A stretch of 64,000 bases of DNA, taken from positions 72,382,758 to 72,446,757 of the forward strand of contig OZ024909.1 in NCBI GenBank assembly GCA_964017125.1. The letters are read 5' to 3'. The position numbers and the translations under genes are program-made. Every line of letters starts with the position of its first letter. Positions within the stretch are counted from its first letter, which is position 1. The notes under the pieces are model-generated. The model did not search any database. It saw nothing but the letters and a program-made list of their open reading frames with translations, and was not told the DNA's origin. This document shows, piece after piece, positions 44,028-56,045 of this stretch. This DNA comes from Flabesymbios commensalis. Taxonomy: Eukaryota > Annelida > Polychaeta > Terebellida > Flabelligeridae.

Positions 44028-44450
44028 GTATCTAATTAAGATCAGAATAATAAATTTGCACAAAATATGCAAATTAGGCAGTCATTTATTACCGAAAATC
44101 CAGTTTCAAGCAATATCTCACCAACTAATCAAGTTAGAATTCTAAAAACAGTGTCTATCATACGGTTTTCATGGTCAACGAATGCAATAAAATATATCTA
44201 ATTAGGATCAGAATAATAAATTAGCATAAAATATGCAAATTAGGCAGCCATTACGCAAAATCCAGTTTCAAGCAATATCTCAGAAACTAATCAAGTTAGA
44301 ATCTTGAAAAAATGTCTACCCTATGGTTTTCATGGACAGAGATTGCAATAAAATATATGTTATCAACATCATGAAAACATATTAGCATAAAATATGCAAA
44401 TTAGCTAATAGTAAGTATTATAGAAAATCAGGTTTCAAGCAATAGGGGCC
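44028..44450 (+). repeat. About 167-bp tandem repeat, 2.5 copies
   Basis: Units begin at about 44028, 44195 and 44357 with TCTAATTAGGATCAGAATAA or a decayed version, then AAAATATGCAAATTAG, CCAGTTTCAAGCAATATCTC and GGTTTTCATGG. TATGCAAAT is an octamer-like string in each unit. Confidence 0.85.
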
Positions 44451-45618
44451 TACATCAAAGACCAAACGAGCAAAGAGTAAAACATAAAATATCTACACTC
44501 CCATTTTTGTGGTCAACCTTTCATCTGAAAACATTTCAAGAGTTCCGAAATGTCCTCATTAGATGTAATATATAACATTTCAACTAGTAATTGTGTACAT
44601 GCACATGTAGTTAAGGCGTTGTGAAATATAAAGTCGTGTAAAAAGACAAAACTCAAAGACGAATTATCGCCACACACGACCTCTCACTAAGCCCCTTGAC
44701 CTCTCAGCTAATACCCACGAACAGTTTGAACGTTTGTTTTTCATATTTTGATCTTTTAATACAGCAGTAGACCCTACTTTGTTTTCTTTACTATATGAGG
44801 GTAACCCTATAACCAGGATCTCGTGGAAATTACCTCTAATTAAAATGACACCTATTTACTGAATAATTATTTGGGTTTGGGCAACTATACTTATACGATA
44901 ATAACAAAAAGGGTTTTTATTGTGATTTTCTTACTTTGAATTGTTTATGGTTTCCAGCATGGTACCTTAATCTATAGTTACATGATTGTCCGATTATACA
45001 TACATAAAGTGACCAATAAAATAAGCATGTGCCTGTAGCATTTTTTTGGTGCTAATTCAGAAGTGTGGGCTTCTTAATTATAGTTCAAATAATATGTAAA
45101 AGTTAATTAAGAACCTAATGTTGATAAAAGGTTGCCCACATATCCTGCTAAGCTAGTTATCAAGCATCGAAATATGAATATTAGGGATATCAACATGTTT
45201 ATTAGGGATATCGGGAATTAAAAATAAACACATCGCCCGAACATATCGTGCACCTTCTGATTGCCAGAAAACTGTGGCGTTGGTTTTTTCAGACAAAAGC
45301 CTTATTATGCACATAGGTTTGCATACTTATTAGAAAGGTTACATACACTATGCATACTAGCTGGTGGTAACAAGTTATCTAGAATATTAATACAAGAAAA
45401 ATAATGTTTAGACCTATTTATCAGCACCTAGCGTTGCATCGGCTTATTATTTATCAGTGATATATGTCGAGACATAAGCCCTTCGTGAATTATGTCATTA
45501 ATTTATTTCCATACCTTCTAAATGCCACTGACATGATGAAACTATTATTTTATCACACCTTGGTTAAATATAACTGACCTGTAATATAGGAGGTAATAGG
45601 TTATTACATGTATGATGA

Positions 45619-45621
<3 letters not shown>
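44451..45621. other. Non-coding, no recognisable feature
   Basis: AT-rich DNA. A short direct repeat GTTTATTAGGGATATC occurs near 45180-45215. No genic signal. Confidence 0.5.
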
Positions 45622-45697
<76 letters not shown>

Positions 45698-45937
45698 TTC
45701 TTTATTTATAGAGGGTGACCCATTGAGCTTTCGCTCATCTGCCATGGGGCTCTCTGAAAAAAATCATATATACACAATGTAGACATAGTAATGGATACAT
45801 ACATGAATATGAACATAACATAATTACAGAACAATGACAATTTAAACTTAAAAGCTAGAATGTTATAAACATTTTGAAAATGTGACAATTCATATTGATG
45901 GAGACATACCTAAATATTATAGCTGTTACCATAATGT

Positions 45938-47523
45938 TCATCCAGTAGTACATAACAAAAAATGCTTAAGCTTAGATTGAAAACTAGATAAGGTGGTACA
46001 GTTCCGTATTTCTTTATTTAAATTGTTCCACAATTTAGGACCAATAAGCGATAAACTTCTGGTGTGTTGTCTTGGTACATCTAATTGGCCAGTCCCAGAA
46101 GATCTCAACAAATATGTATGATCATTGGATTTGGGGCGAAACATGTTGTGTAAGTAAGTGGGAACAATAGTATTAATACATTTAAAAACTAGACTAAGCT
46201 GGTGAAATTTAACGATTTCTGGAAAGGGAACCCATTTTAGCTCACTGAATAATAATTTACTTCGAATTGAAGAGTCAGCATCGAGGATCAATCGAGCGGC
46301 TCTTTTTTGAAGTTTTACAACTATATTTATGTTTTCTTGGGATGTGCTTCCCCATATACTACAACAGTACTCCAAATACGGTTTTACATAGTAGTTAAAA
46401 AACATAATTCTACTTTGGGTTGGCAAGAAGGGTCGTATACGTTTGAGAAGAAATAATTTATAAGCCACTGTCTTTTTTACTTTTGTTACCTGTAAATTCC
46501 ATGTCAACGATTCATCAATGTGAATACCAAGTAATTTGCTATAAGAGACTTGTTCAATTGGGATATCATTAACAATTATTTTAATTTGTTTATCAGAATT
46601 AGTTATTCTATTTATTCTTTGTTTTGAACGAACTAATGCTACTTTGGTTTTGATAATACTCAATTGCATTTTATTATCTTCACACCACTTGTTTGCAGAT
46701 GTAGCTACATTTTGAAGTTTTTGTGTGATAATTTGAGTACATTTACTACTGTGATGTGCTGCAGCATCATCAGCAAAAAGAGATATATCCTCCAAATCTG
46801 GGTACAAATACATGTCATTTATGAAACTATGAAAAATAATGGCCCAAGAATTGAAACTTGTGGAACGCCGCATTTGTTTTCTAAAGGATTTGATATTTGC
46901 CCATTTATGTCAACTCTTTGAGTACGTTCAGATAAATAAGATGTGAACCAAGTGAGAGCATTTTCGCTGCATAGATAAATTTTTAGTTTGCAGAGCAAAA
47001 GGGAATGATCTACTAAATCAAAAGCTTTGCATAAATCTATCACTAAACACCTGTTAGTTCACCTTTATGCATAGCATTAAGCCATTATTCAGTCATAAGC
47101 GTTAGTGCTGTTTGGCAAGAGTGTTGTGTACGAAAACCTGACTGTTTGGGATTTAATAAATTGTTTTCATTTAGAAATGTATAAAATGTAGAAGAGACGT
47201 GTTTTTTCTAGAATCTTTGAAACAACCGGCAAAATGGATATTGGTCTATGGTTATTTATGTCGTCAGTAGACCCTTTTTTATGCAAAGGGATAACTCTAG
47301 CTGTTTTCCAAGTATTAGGAAATCTATCTTCTCTTATACTTAAATTACAAAGTTTAACTATGCTGTCGGTAACATACGGAGCAAACAACTTTAAAAATCT
47401 TGCACTAATTTTATCAAAGCCAGTAGCTTTAGAAGTTTTTATTTTGCAGAGGTATTTGTTTACAAAACCATGAGAAACATATAGAATTTTATAAAAATTC
47501 CCCGGTGAGCTGTTTTTGTCCAC
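45938..47523 (-). pseudogene. LINE-3rd reverse transcriptase (broken)
   Basis: Motifs in order: SKATGFDKISARFLK, FPNTWKTARVIPLHKKGS, NHRPISILPVVSKILEK, LVDHSLLLCKL with IDLCKAFD (first catalytic Asp), CGVPQVSILGPLFF (usually GVPQGS), FADDAAAH at about 46760-46777 (paired Asp), and a long C-terminal part with LLGIHIDESLTW and YCCSIWGST ending KHFLLCTTG. Frame changes lie near 47167 and 46870-46820. Confidence 0.88.
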
Positions 47524-47910
47524 AAAATTTGATAACTTTTCACAGTCTGTAAGAGCAATATTATTAGTATTAAGTGTATCTATCTTGATCTTGAAATATT
47601 TTTGTTAAGATTGTGGGGTCATTCTTATTTGTCTCTATTAAATTTATGTAATAATTTGTCTTTGCTTCTTTTATTTTCTTTTTACATTCATTTCTCAATT
47701 TCTTGCAAGCATCATACAATTTTCTCGACTTACACAAATCCCTTTGTTTCATAAGTTTTCGAATTTTAGTGTTTAACCATACTGGTTGAAAGTCTCGTTT
47801 AATTCTTTTTTTAATTTTTGGACAGTATTGGTCAAGGATCGACGCTATTTCTGATGTCCAGGAATTAGTTGTTTGTTCAACATCCGAATTATTATTACAT
47901 GCAATGTAGC

Positions 47911-48750
47911 TTAGTTTTTCATATTTATTCCCATGGAGTGTATATCCAGGTCATTATACTTACGATAAGTAATAGTTTTATAATTAGTTGCCCTATCTTC
48001 ACAATGGCTTATATCATTTGATTTTTTAGCTGTGTCATATACAGGGTTGTGATCACTAACAAACCAGGACAACACACCAGAATTAGAAACATGCACATCC
48101 TCAGATACATATATATGATCTATTAATGTTTTACTCTGATGTGTAATTCTAGTTGGTTCTTTTATTAATTGGAATAAATTATAATTTCGAAATGTTTTAA
48201 TCCATGTATTTCGTTGATAAACAGTTGGTACTAAATCAATAATAAAATCACCTAACATTATGAACTTTTTGTTCTCATTGAGACATTTTTTAAGTGTTAT
48301 ATCCATACACTTGAGCCAGTCGGAGTAGTGAACCAAGCTGCTATTGGGTGGTCGATACACAAAACCAACTAGAAAATTACCATTGCTAAAGTGAAGTTCA
48401 ACAAACAGTGTTTCAATATTAGGTATCTCTAAATCAGTCCTTCTTTTATAAGATAAGTTATCTTTTAAGTATAATACAATACCACCTCCGCCACTACCAA
48501 CTCGGTCTCTTCTAATTATATTATAATTATCTATAAAAATTTCTGAATCATCAACAGTGCTATTCAAAAATGTCTCAACGACACCATAAATATCTACCGG
48601 GAAATTCGTTTTTACATGGTATCGTATTTCGTCTAATTTCGAATAAAGTCTGTTAATATTATGACATACCTGACTTAAATCTTTAGTTTTTAACACATCG
48701 AAATCTGTATAATGTTCTTTCTGCGCATTGGTTCGCTCAGTGCACATCAT
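47911..48750 (-). pseudogene. LINE-3rd APE endonuclease
   Basis: A 279-residue open stretch. HNINRLYSKLDEI, VVETFLN (catalytic Glu), GGGGIVLYLKD, LVGFVYRPPN, MLGDFIIDL, KEPTRIT, LIDHIYVS and SDHNPV (catalytic Asp-His) are all in place. The GDFN motif reads GDFI, so the catalytic Asn is gone and nicking activity is doubtful. A short frame at 47570-47752 (KKLRNECKKKIKEAK) is the linker towards the RT. Confidence 0.88.
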
Positions 48751-48935
48751 GGTGGATACATGCTTTGTATCTATACATTTACTGATGACAGCCGAGTTTG
48801 TAAGCTCATGGCTGTTTAAGTCTATTGCGTACCTATGTTGTGCACTGACCGGGTGAACATTCAGACGTGGATTTTCTGGTGTCCGTTGTGAAAAGGGAAA
48901 GCTTGAGAAATAAGTCCACCTATGTTTCTAGCCAA

Positions 48936-49708
48936 TTAAATTTTGCCATGGTAATTCAGATGAAGTCCGTCCCCTTTCAGGTGGTTGAATCCAATGTTAG
49001 TATTGTCCATGAATGAAAAGTCTTTGTTCCTAGAATTTCTCTCCAGGACAGCGTTTATTGTCTTTATGTGACTATTTAGGTCAGGCCTGTCACTCCTGGT
49101 AATTAGACCTAAAACCACTATCTTCGTTGAAGGGCTTGCTCTCTGACATACTCTCACAAGGTGTTCAATTTTGCTAATAACAGCCCTTGGTCGTTCTCCG
49201 CAAGCTAGGTTGTTGGTACCACCCATCAGCGTAACAACATCAGGTTTGTCAGTTTCCAACATGTCCTTTGCACTTTTTTCTAAATTTTCAGCTTTGGCTG
49301 ATGGGTGTACTAAGCCGAAACAATCAATATGACCGGCGTTATTTGTATGTACTTCACGTGCTACTCCTCTTCCCATAGAGCTGCTGATGATGATAGCACG
49401 TGTTGGTTTATTGTCTGTGTTCTTGTTGTCAATCTTTACATCTGTGTTTTTCATTTTGTTGTCCTTGGAATGTATGATTTTACGAGTTTCTGCAGCGTTT
49501 GTTGTTTTCTTGGCAGAGGATTGTACATCCTTGGATGATGTGACATTGGCGGATGGGATGATTTTGTCGTCTACATTAACATCTGATAAGGGGTGTGTTA
49601 GCTGTGATTCCAGGAATTTGTTCCTTTTAAGTAGTTCTTTGGCAGAATCCTCGGCATCTTTGAGCTTTGCAATGAGGATTGCAGATGCCGCAGTTTTTTG
49701 TAACTGAT
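48936..49708 (-). pseudogene. LINE-3rd ORF1: SGNH-esterase-like protein
   Basis: The frame is open from about 49708 through AKLKDAEDSAKELLKRNKFL (helical, charged) into IIISSSMGRGVA (nucleophile Ser block), MGGTNNLACGE and DGLHLNYHGK (catalytic Asp/His block), ending at 48936. This is the classical SGNH hydrolase block order. A Met at 49454 is one possible internal start. ORF1 proteins bind LINE RNA; the esterase role is unclear. The N-terminus is probably truncated. Confidence 0.8.
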
Positions 49709-49714
49709 AATAAA

Positions 49715-52640
49715 CCGATATTTGTTCATTTAAGTTATTTTTTTATTTACATAACATCTTCTACTGACATAACTAGGGTGATTTTATTGTGTAATCCTTG
49801 GGATAAATAACTAGAGTTGAACAAATAGATGCAACCAGTCTTTTCTGATATTAAATTTACAGTGTAAAATGACCCATTAATTGTTCTTGTCCTAATATCT
49901 TGAGTGCAAACTAGCAGATATTAAATAAATATACAATAAGTTGTCCAAAAATTATTGTCTTTTAAAATCCCGCCCATGGGGAGGGGGTAGGGGATGTTTT
50001 TCATGCATGGTTTTCATATACACATAGCACGGAAGACGTGTACTTTGAGATTTAAAGGGTCCTTATATATTGTAGTGAACCCCATATTTGTTATATTATT
50101 TTATTTTCAATTCACGTAACATCTTCTAGTAACATAACTAGTTTTTATGCCGTGGAACACATGCCTGGAGTTAAAAAACAATCACAACATATCTTCTAGG
50201 AAATTAAATTTACCACTTAAAATTTAGGGAGTACATATGTTTGATGAACCGATATTTTTTACAGCCCCAATATTTTGAGTGCAAAGAAGCAGATATTTTA
50301 TAGATAAATAATAAGGTGTCTAGAAATTATTGTCTTTGGAAATCCCGGCCATGGTGAGGCGGTAAGGGATGTTTTTCATTTCTGGTTTTCATATACACAT
50401 AGCACGAAAGACTTGTAATTTGGGATTTAAAAAGTCATTATATATTATAATAAACCCCATATTTCTTAATCTATTTTATTTTCTTGTTACATAACATCTT
50501 CGAGTAACATAACTAGTGTTTATCCCATGGAACACATACCTGGAGTTAAAAAACAATCACAGCATGTCTTCTAGGAAATTAAATTTACCACTTAAAATTC
50601 AGGGAGTACATATGTTTGATGAACCGATATTTTTTACAGCCCCAATATTTTGAGTGCAAATCAGCAGATATTTTATAGATAAATAATAAGGTGTCTAAAA
50701 ATTATTGTCTTTGGAAATCCCGGCCATGGTGAGGGGGTAAGGGATGTTTTTCATTTCTGGTTTTCATATACACATAGCACAAAAGACTTGTAATTTGGAA
50801 TTTAAAAAGTCATTATATATTATAATGAACCCCATATTTCTTAATCTATTTTATTTTCTTGATACATAACATCTTCGAGTAACATAACTAGTGTTTATCC
50901 CATGGAACACATACCTGGAGTTAAAAAACAATCACAGCATGTCTTTTAGGTAATTAAATTTACCGCTAATAATTCAGGGGGTGCATATGTTTGATGACCC
51001 GTTATTTTTTTCCAGCCCCAATATTTTGAGTGCAAACAAGCAGATATAGGACAGATAAACAATAAAGTGTCTAAAAAAATTATTGTCCTAAAAAATCCTG
51101 CCCAGAAGGAGGGGGGTGGAGAGGGTTTTCTTTATCTGGTTTTCATATACACGTAGCATAGGAGGCGTGCAATTTGGGATTTAAAGGGTTATTACATGTA
51201 TTAATAAACATATTTGTTTTGTTTTTTTATTTTAGTTTCACATAGCATCTTGTAACAATACTAGTGTTTAATTCTTGGAATAACTACTGTAGTTGAAAAA
51301 ATATATACAACATGCCTTTTAGTAAATTAAATTTACCGCTTAAAATAAAAGGCGGTACATTATGTTTGGTGACCCAATATTTCTTCCTGTCGCAATATTT
51401 GAGCGCAAACAAGCAGATATTGGATGGATATTGAATAAGGTGTCTAAAAATAATCGTCTCCAAATACCTCGCCCCGGAGGAGGGGGTAGAGAGGTTTTTC
51501 ATATTAGATTTTTATGTAAACGTAGCAAGCAATATGTGGAATTTGGGATTTAAAGGGTTATTACATATATTGATGAACCCCATATTCTTTATGTTTTTTT
51601 ATTTTCGTCTCATATAGCATATTCTTGTAACATAACTAGTGTTTAATTATTAGAATAAATACCAGTAGTCGAAAAAATATATACAACATGCCTTGCAGTA
51701 AATTATATTTACCGCCTAAAATTCAAGGGGGTACATATGTTTGATGACCCAGTATTTTTTCCTGTCGCAATATTTTGAGTGCAAACAAGCAGATATTGAA
51801 TGGATATTGAATAAGCTGTCTTAAAATTATCGTTTTCAAATATCTCGCCCTTGAGGAGGGGGGAGGGGGGGTGGAGAGGGTTTTCATTTTAGATTGTCAT
51901 GTAAACGTAGCAAGCGATATGTGGAATTTGGGATTCAAAGGGTTATTACATATATAAATGAACCCCATATTATTTTATTTTTTATTTTCGTCTCACATAG
52001 CATCTTCTTGTAACATACCTAGTGTTTAATTATTAGAATAAATACCTGTAGTTGAAAAAATATCTATAACATGCCTTTCAGTAAACTATATTTACCGCTT
52101 AAAATTCAAGGGGGTACATATGTTTGATGTCCCAGTATTTTTTCCCGTTGCAATATTTTGAATGCAAACAAGGATATATTTAATGGATATTGAATAAGCT
52201 GTCTTAAAATTATCGTTTTCAAATATCTCGCCCTTGAGGAGGGGGTGGAGAGGTTTTTCAGATTAGATTTTCATGTAAACGTAGCAAGCGATATGTGGAA
52301 TTTGGGATTTAAAGGGTTATTACATATATTAATGAACCCCAAATTATTTTATTTCTTTATTTTCGTCTCATATAGCATCTTCCTGTAACATAACTAGTGT
52401 TTAATTATAAGAATAAATACCTGCAGTTGACAAAAATATACACAACATGATTTTTATAAAATTAAATTTACCGCTTGAAATTCAGGGGGGGGGGGGTGCA
52501 TATGTTTGATGACCCAGTATTTTTTTATGCCCCAATATTTTGAGTGCAAACAAACAGATATTGAATAGTCATATAACATGGTGAAAAAAAATCACTGTCT
52601 TCAAAAATCCCCAGGGGGGGGGGGAGGGTTTTCATATCTG
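49715..52640 (+). repeat. About 375-bp satellite, 8 tandem copies
   Basis: Unit landmarks are ATA(A/G)CATCTTCT.GTAACATAACTAG, TAAATTTACCGCTTAAAATTCA, TTTGATGACCCAGTATTTTTT, GCAAACAAGCAGATATT, AAATCCCGCCC..GAGGGGG and GGATTTAAAGGGTTATTACA. CATCTT landmarks fall near 49755, 50120, 50495, 50870, 51245, 51616, 52000 and 52376. Copies 2-4 form one subfamily and 5-8 another. The first unit directly abuts the 5' end of the CR1-like LINE. Confidence 0.92.
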
Positions 52641-53330
52641 GCCCATGGACTAATATCAGATGTATTGATACAATTCTACATGCAATTCCGTGATATGTAA
52701 TGAATGTCAGTAAGCCGATCACTATACATATATAGAGGGGCGCACTGATTCAAATACTGACTTTTCTTATCAAGGACAACAACACTTACACTTTCGCAAC
52801 ACAGGTCAGCTGAATAATGTCATTAGGCCTATTACTATCAGACTATGCATAGAGTACACTGCCCGCCGTAGACACTGCTACTTCGCATGTTAAAATTTGC
52901 AGATGGGTGACGTCACTCTCAATTTCAAGTATTGTAGTAAGCTTGTGATTGGCCGGCTGACTTGCTAAAAGTACCCTGATCGGCTGGCAAAAATATTATG
53001 GAGGGGAGGGGTTGGTGTAGACAGACACCTGTGTGAAGCTCAGCAAACACAAGGTTTTGACCCGATGCTGTTTCAATATTGCCCCCCCCCCCCACCAACG
53101 GCCCTGGACCAATATCGAAACAACATTGGGTCAAGTCCTCGTGTTTCCTGAGAGAGCTGTCTGCATTTTGATACACGCGTGCCGTCTGTATCTGGTTGGA
53201 ACAGGCTGCACAGTGCTCTGTGTAGCATAGAGGGTCGCAATGGCTGTAATGATCGTCCCGGTTGGTCGAATACTGACTCAAGGTCAACGATATTATGACT
53301 AACATTCACCGCGTTGAATGATTTTCGCTG
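52641..53330. other. Mostly unique sequence with a foldback
   Basis: 53034-53160 is an inverted repeat: AGCTCAGCAAACACAAGG..TTTTGACCCGATG..TTTCAATATTG pairs with CAATATCGAAACAACATTGG..AGTCCTCGTGTTTCCTGAG around a C-run. It belongs to the same loose family as 37905 and 54830. Otherwise nothing is seen. Confidence 0.5.
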
Positions 53331-53500
53331 CTTTCTCAGTCACTTCTCAACCAATTTTCAAAAAAATACACTATTTTCTATTAATACGACGACTGCCCTG
53401 AATTTTTTAGGGTAGTCGCCACATGACTAGGAAATAGTGTGTGTAAAATTTCATGAAAATTGGTTGAGCATACACTGAGAAATCAGTGAAATTCCTTCAC
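53330..53500. repeat. Foldback repeat
   Basis: TTTCTCAGTCACTTCTCAACC..AATTTTCA pairs with TGAAAATTGGTTGAGCATAC..ACTGAGAAA, and inner CACTATTTTCTA pairs with TAGGAAATAGTG around CTGCCCTGAATTTTTTAGGG. Structure like a palindromic MITE; no target duplication noted. Confidence 0.6.
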
Positions 53501-54150
53501 CTTAGTCAATGTGAATATATATGCATAATTGTTTTATGTTATTTACGGCTTGATGATGGCTCACCATCTGCAACGCTGGCCCAGCATCAAGCCAGCATTG
53601 GGTCAGCGTCCTGGAAAAGACATTGACTGGTCGTTGGCCTAATAATGTTAGCTCGTCGTCTAAATATGACATTTATAAAAAACAAAAATGTGATAGGATT
53701 TATCATACCCAGCCATACCTCATAAACGCTTCACTTACAATAATTTATCTGGTCATCTAGAAGATATACGTGAACATGGTCTTTATCAGGTGATTATTAT
53801 ATTATTAACATAAAATAAGAATAATATTCATGATAACATAAAAGCTCAAAAAATATTACCAATATTTCAGATTACCCCCCTCCCCCTGTTCATGTTACCC
53901 CCGGGGTAAACTAAAACTAGTATCAATTACCCCCTTTAGTTTCAAATTACCCCCTCAATTGTACTGGTTTAAAAACTTCCAATTATAACTATTATTTTTT
54001 CATCACATGACATTGGGACATTCTTAGAGACACTTTAATCTCTATAAATATAACCCTTTGTCTCTAGGGCAATTAAAAAATAAGGTGTTAGCATATATAA
54101 CCATCTATAGTCTGAAGGCGAACTCTTATTTTTTTTAATTTCGCTCTCAC
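53501..54150. other. Non-coding, no recognisable feature
   Basis: Contains GGCCCAGCATCAAGCCAGCATT-like short repeats (53565-53620) and a TTACCCCC-rich stretch (53870-53960). No gene. Confidence 0.45.
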
Positions 54151-54159
54151 TGAAAGCTA

Positions 54160-55460
54160 AATGGCGACCGCCATGGTAATATCCTTAAATACACCTAGTT
54201 CAGCAGATATGGGGCTCCGGTCACCTTCCTAGACCATGCGTGAGGTCGCTAGAGGTCCCCGAAGGTCAACAAGTGTAAATTTTATCAAATTATTTTTTTA
54301 GCTCATTAGTAGCCGCGTATTGATATCTGATAGATATATCAAAATCAAGTACATGGATAACATAGATTTCTCACAAAAGAGATATATAATTTCTAAATAA
54401 TACTACTAAATAAAACTACTAACATAAAAAAATCAATAGCGTTTTTCTCTGCTTGAGGCAAATAGTAATATAATTTAATCTAAAACTTTTTTTTTCACTC
54501 CGAGATACCAAAAGTAGCCACTGACTGTGTAATCAAGTAAATAATGTAATATTCCCACACTTAAAAAATAAATACATTTTTTTGAAGGTAATAAACTAGT
54601 GCTCAACTGCAAAATGCGCATGCCTGGGACGGTCAAGTGTAGGCCAACAGTTGCCCATTGAGTACAGATTGACGGCATTAATATAGCCACTGAGCTGATT
54701 ACAAGTACTACTTTTAAAACAAGACATTGATCCAATACTGTTTTAATGCTAGGCCAACGACTGCGACGCTGGCCCAACATTGAACCAACATTGAATAAAT
54801 GTACAATGTTTGAGAAAAATACCTCCTGCAGCCCAACAAACACAAGACATTTGTATAACATTTATACAACGTCGGCCCAACGTTTACGACGTTGGTCCAA
54901 CATTGCATGAAGTCATACAAATGTTTTGTGTTTACTGAGTGTCAATACAAGCTCGTGGTCAAGCAGTTTCTAAATCCCCCCAGTAATACAGTCAGTTTGT
55001 TTGCAAGCCAGCGACCAAGTAGGGGCAAGGGCAAAGGGCTTTGAATTATTAACTCATAGATGTCTCTCAAGTATATATGATCTTGCTGTGATTTGAGAAC
55101 TTGCTCTTAATGAAGCTTTGGGTATGAAACGCATATTTAGTGTTATTATGGAATAGGGCCTTGGTCTACCCACAGGCACTATAGCCTTCTGGGGGACCCT
55201 TGTCCCGCGAATTTTGACAGTTGACCTCACCTTTAAGTGCAGTCTTGTGATACAATTTTTTTTTCAGGCCCTATTATTTTTAGTCTTGGGGCAAATATCT
55301 AAAATATATATTTTTCCAGCTCTGGCTCACTCCGAGAGAGTAAAAGTAATCACCATGCTAATATTCTGAAGTATACCTAGTTTAACAGATATGGGGCGCC
55401 GGTCACCTTTGTAGACCATGCCTAAGGTTGCTGGAGGTCATCAAAGGTCATCAAATAAAT
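54160..55460 (+). repeat. Direct repeat pair (54165-54265 and 55355-55450) around foldbacks
   Basis: CAGATATGGGGCTCCGGTCACC and AGACCATGCGTGAGGTCGCT recur as CAGATATGGGGCGCCGGTCACC and AGACCATGCCTAAGGTTGCT about 1190 bp later. Between them, 54725-54945 holds GTTGGCCCAACATTG-type repeats and an inverted AAACACAAGACATTTGTATA / ATACAAATGTTTTGTGTTT. Confidence 0.65.
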
Positions 55461-55559
55461 ATTTAATCAAATTTTAAATTTTGCCTACATTGCTGTGTAA
55501 TTTATATTTTTATGTGATTTTGTGTCCAGAAGTTCATTTCGTGGGTCCTTACGATAATT

Positions 55560-56045
55560 GATCCCATATTTCACCCATAAATCCAAGATGGCCGCCGTTT
55601 TTAAATTGAAAAAAAACAATATTTTCTACCTAATATGTGTAACTTATGGGTTTCTAGATAATTTTGGTTCGGGAAAAACATTTCCTTTTTTTTTTTATAG
55701 GTAATTTGACCTACATTCACTCACAAATCGAAGATGGCCACCATTTTAATTTTATTAAAAAAAATAATCTTAATTGGTGCAGCAAATTTTAATTTTTAAG
55801 TGTAACGTCTCCTTTCTAAGTGATTTATGGCACGAAATACATTTCTGCTTATGACCTAAATTTCACCCACAAATTTAATATGGCTGCCGTTTTCTTGATT
55901 TTTGAAAAAAAAAGTTTAGATATGTATAATTACTGGTTTATGTGTGATTTGTGGAAAGATAATGTTTTTCTTATAAATAATTTGATCAGTATTTCACACA
56001 CAAATTAAAAATGGCCGTCATTTCTTTTAGTTGTAAACTAAAAAA
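55560..56045 (+). repeat. About 135-145-bp tandem repeat with AAGATGGCCGCC
   Basis: Four diverged units each begin TTCACYCACAAATCNAAGATGG, then CCGCC.TTTT, with starts near 55569, 55715, 55860 and 55991. Similar AAGATGGCCGCC strings occur in the ends of the intron 4 transposon. Non-coding. Confidence 0.7.

Larger units (their letters stand above)
45622..49708 (-). mobile_element. LINE-3rd: CR1-like retrotransposon with esterase ORF1
   Basis: Read on the - strand: ORF1 (49708-48936) with a coiled-coil-like start and an SGNH-esterase domain, then ORF2 with an APE endonuclease (48750-47911) and an RT (about 47520-45938), then a short 3' UTR ending ATAAATAAAGAATA and a (TTA)n tail (the TAA array at 45622-45696). 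Esterase-type ORF1 proteins are known from CR1-group LINEs. The element lacks a clear 5' UTR, has several frame breaks in ORF2, and a damaged endonuclease motif, so it is inactive. About 4.1 kb long. Confidence 0.9.

Noticed and set aside
45545-45745. Poly-tyrosine minus-strand frame
   Set aside because: It reads through the TTA tail of the CR1-like LINE.
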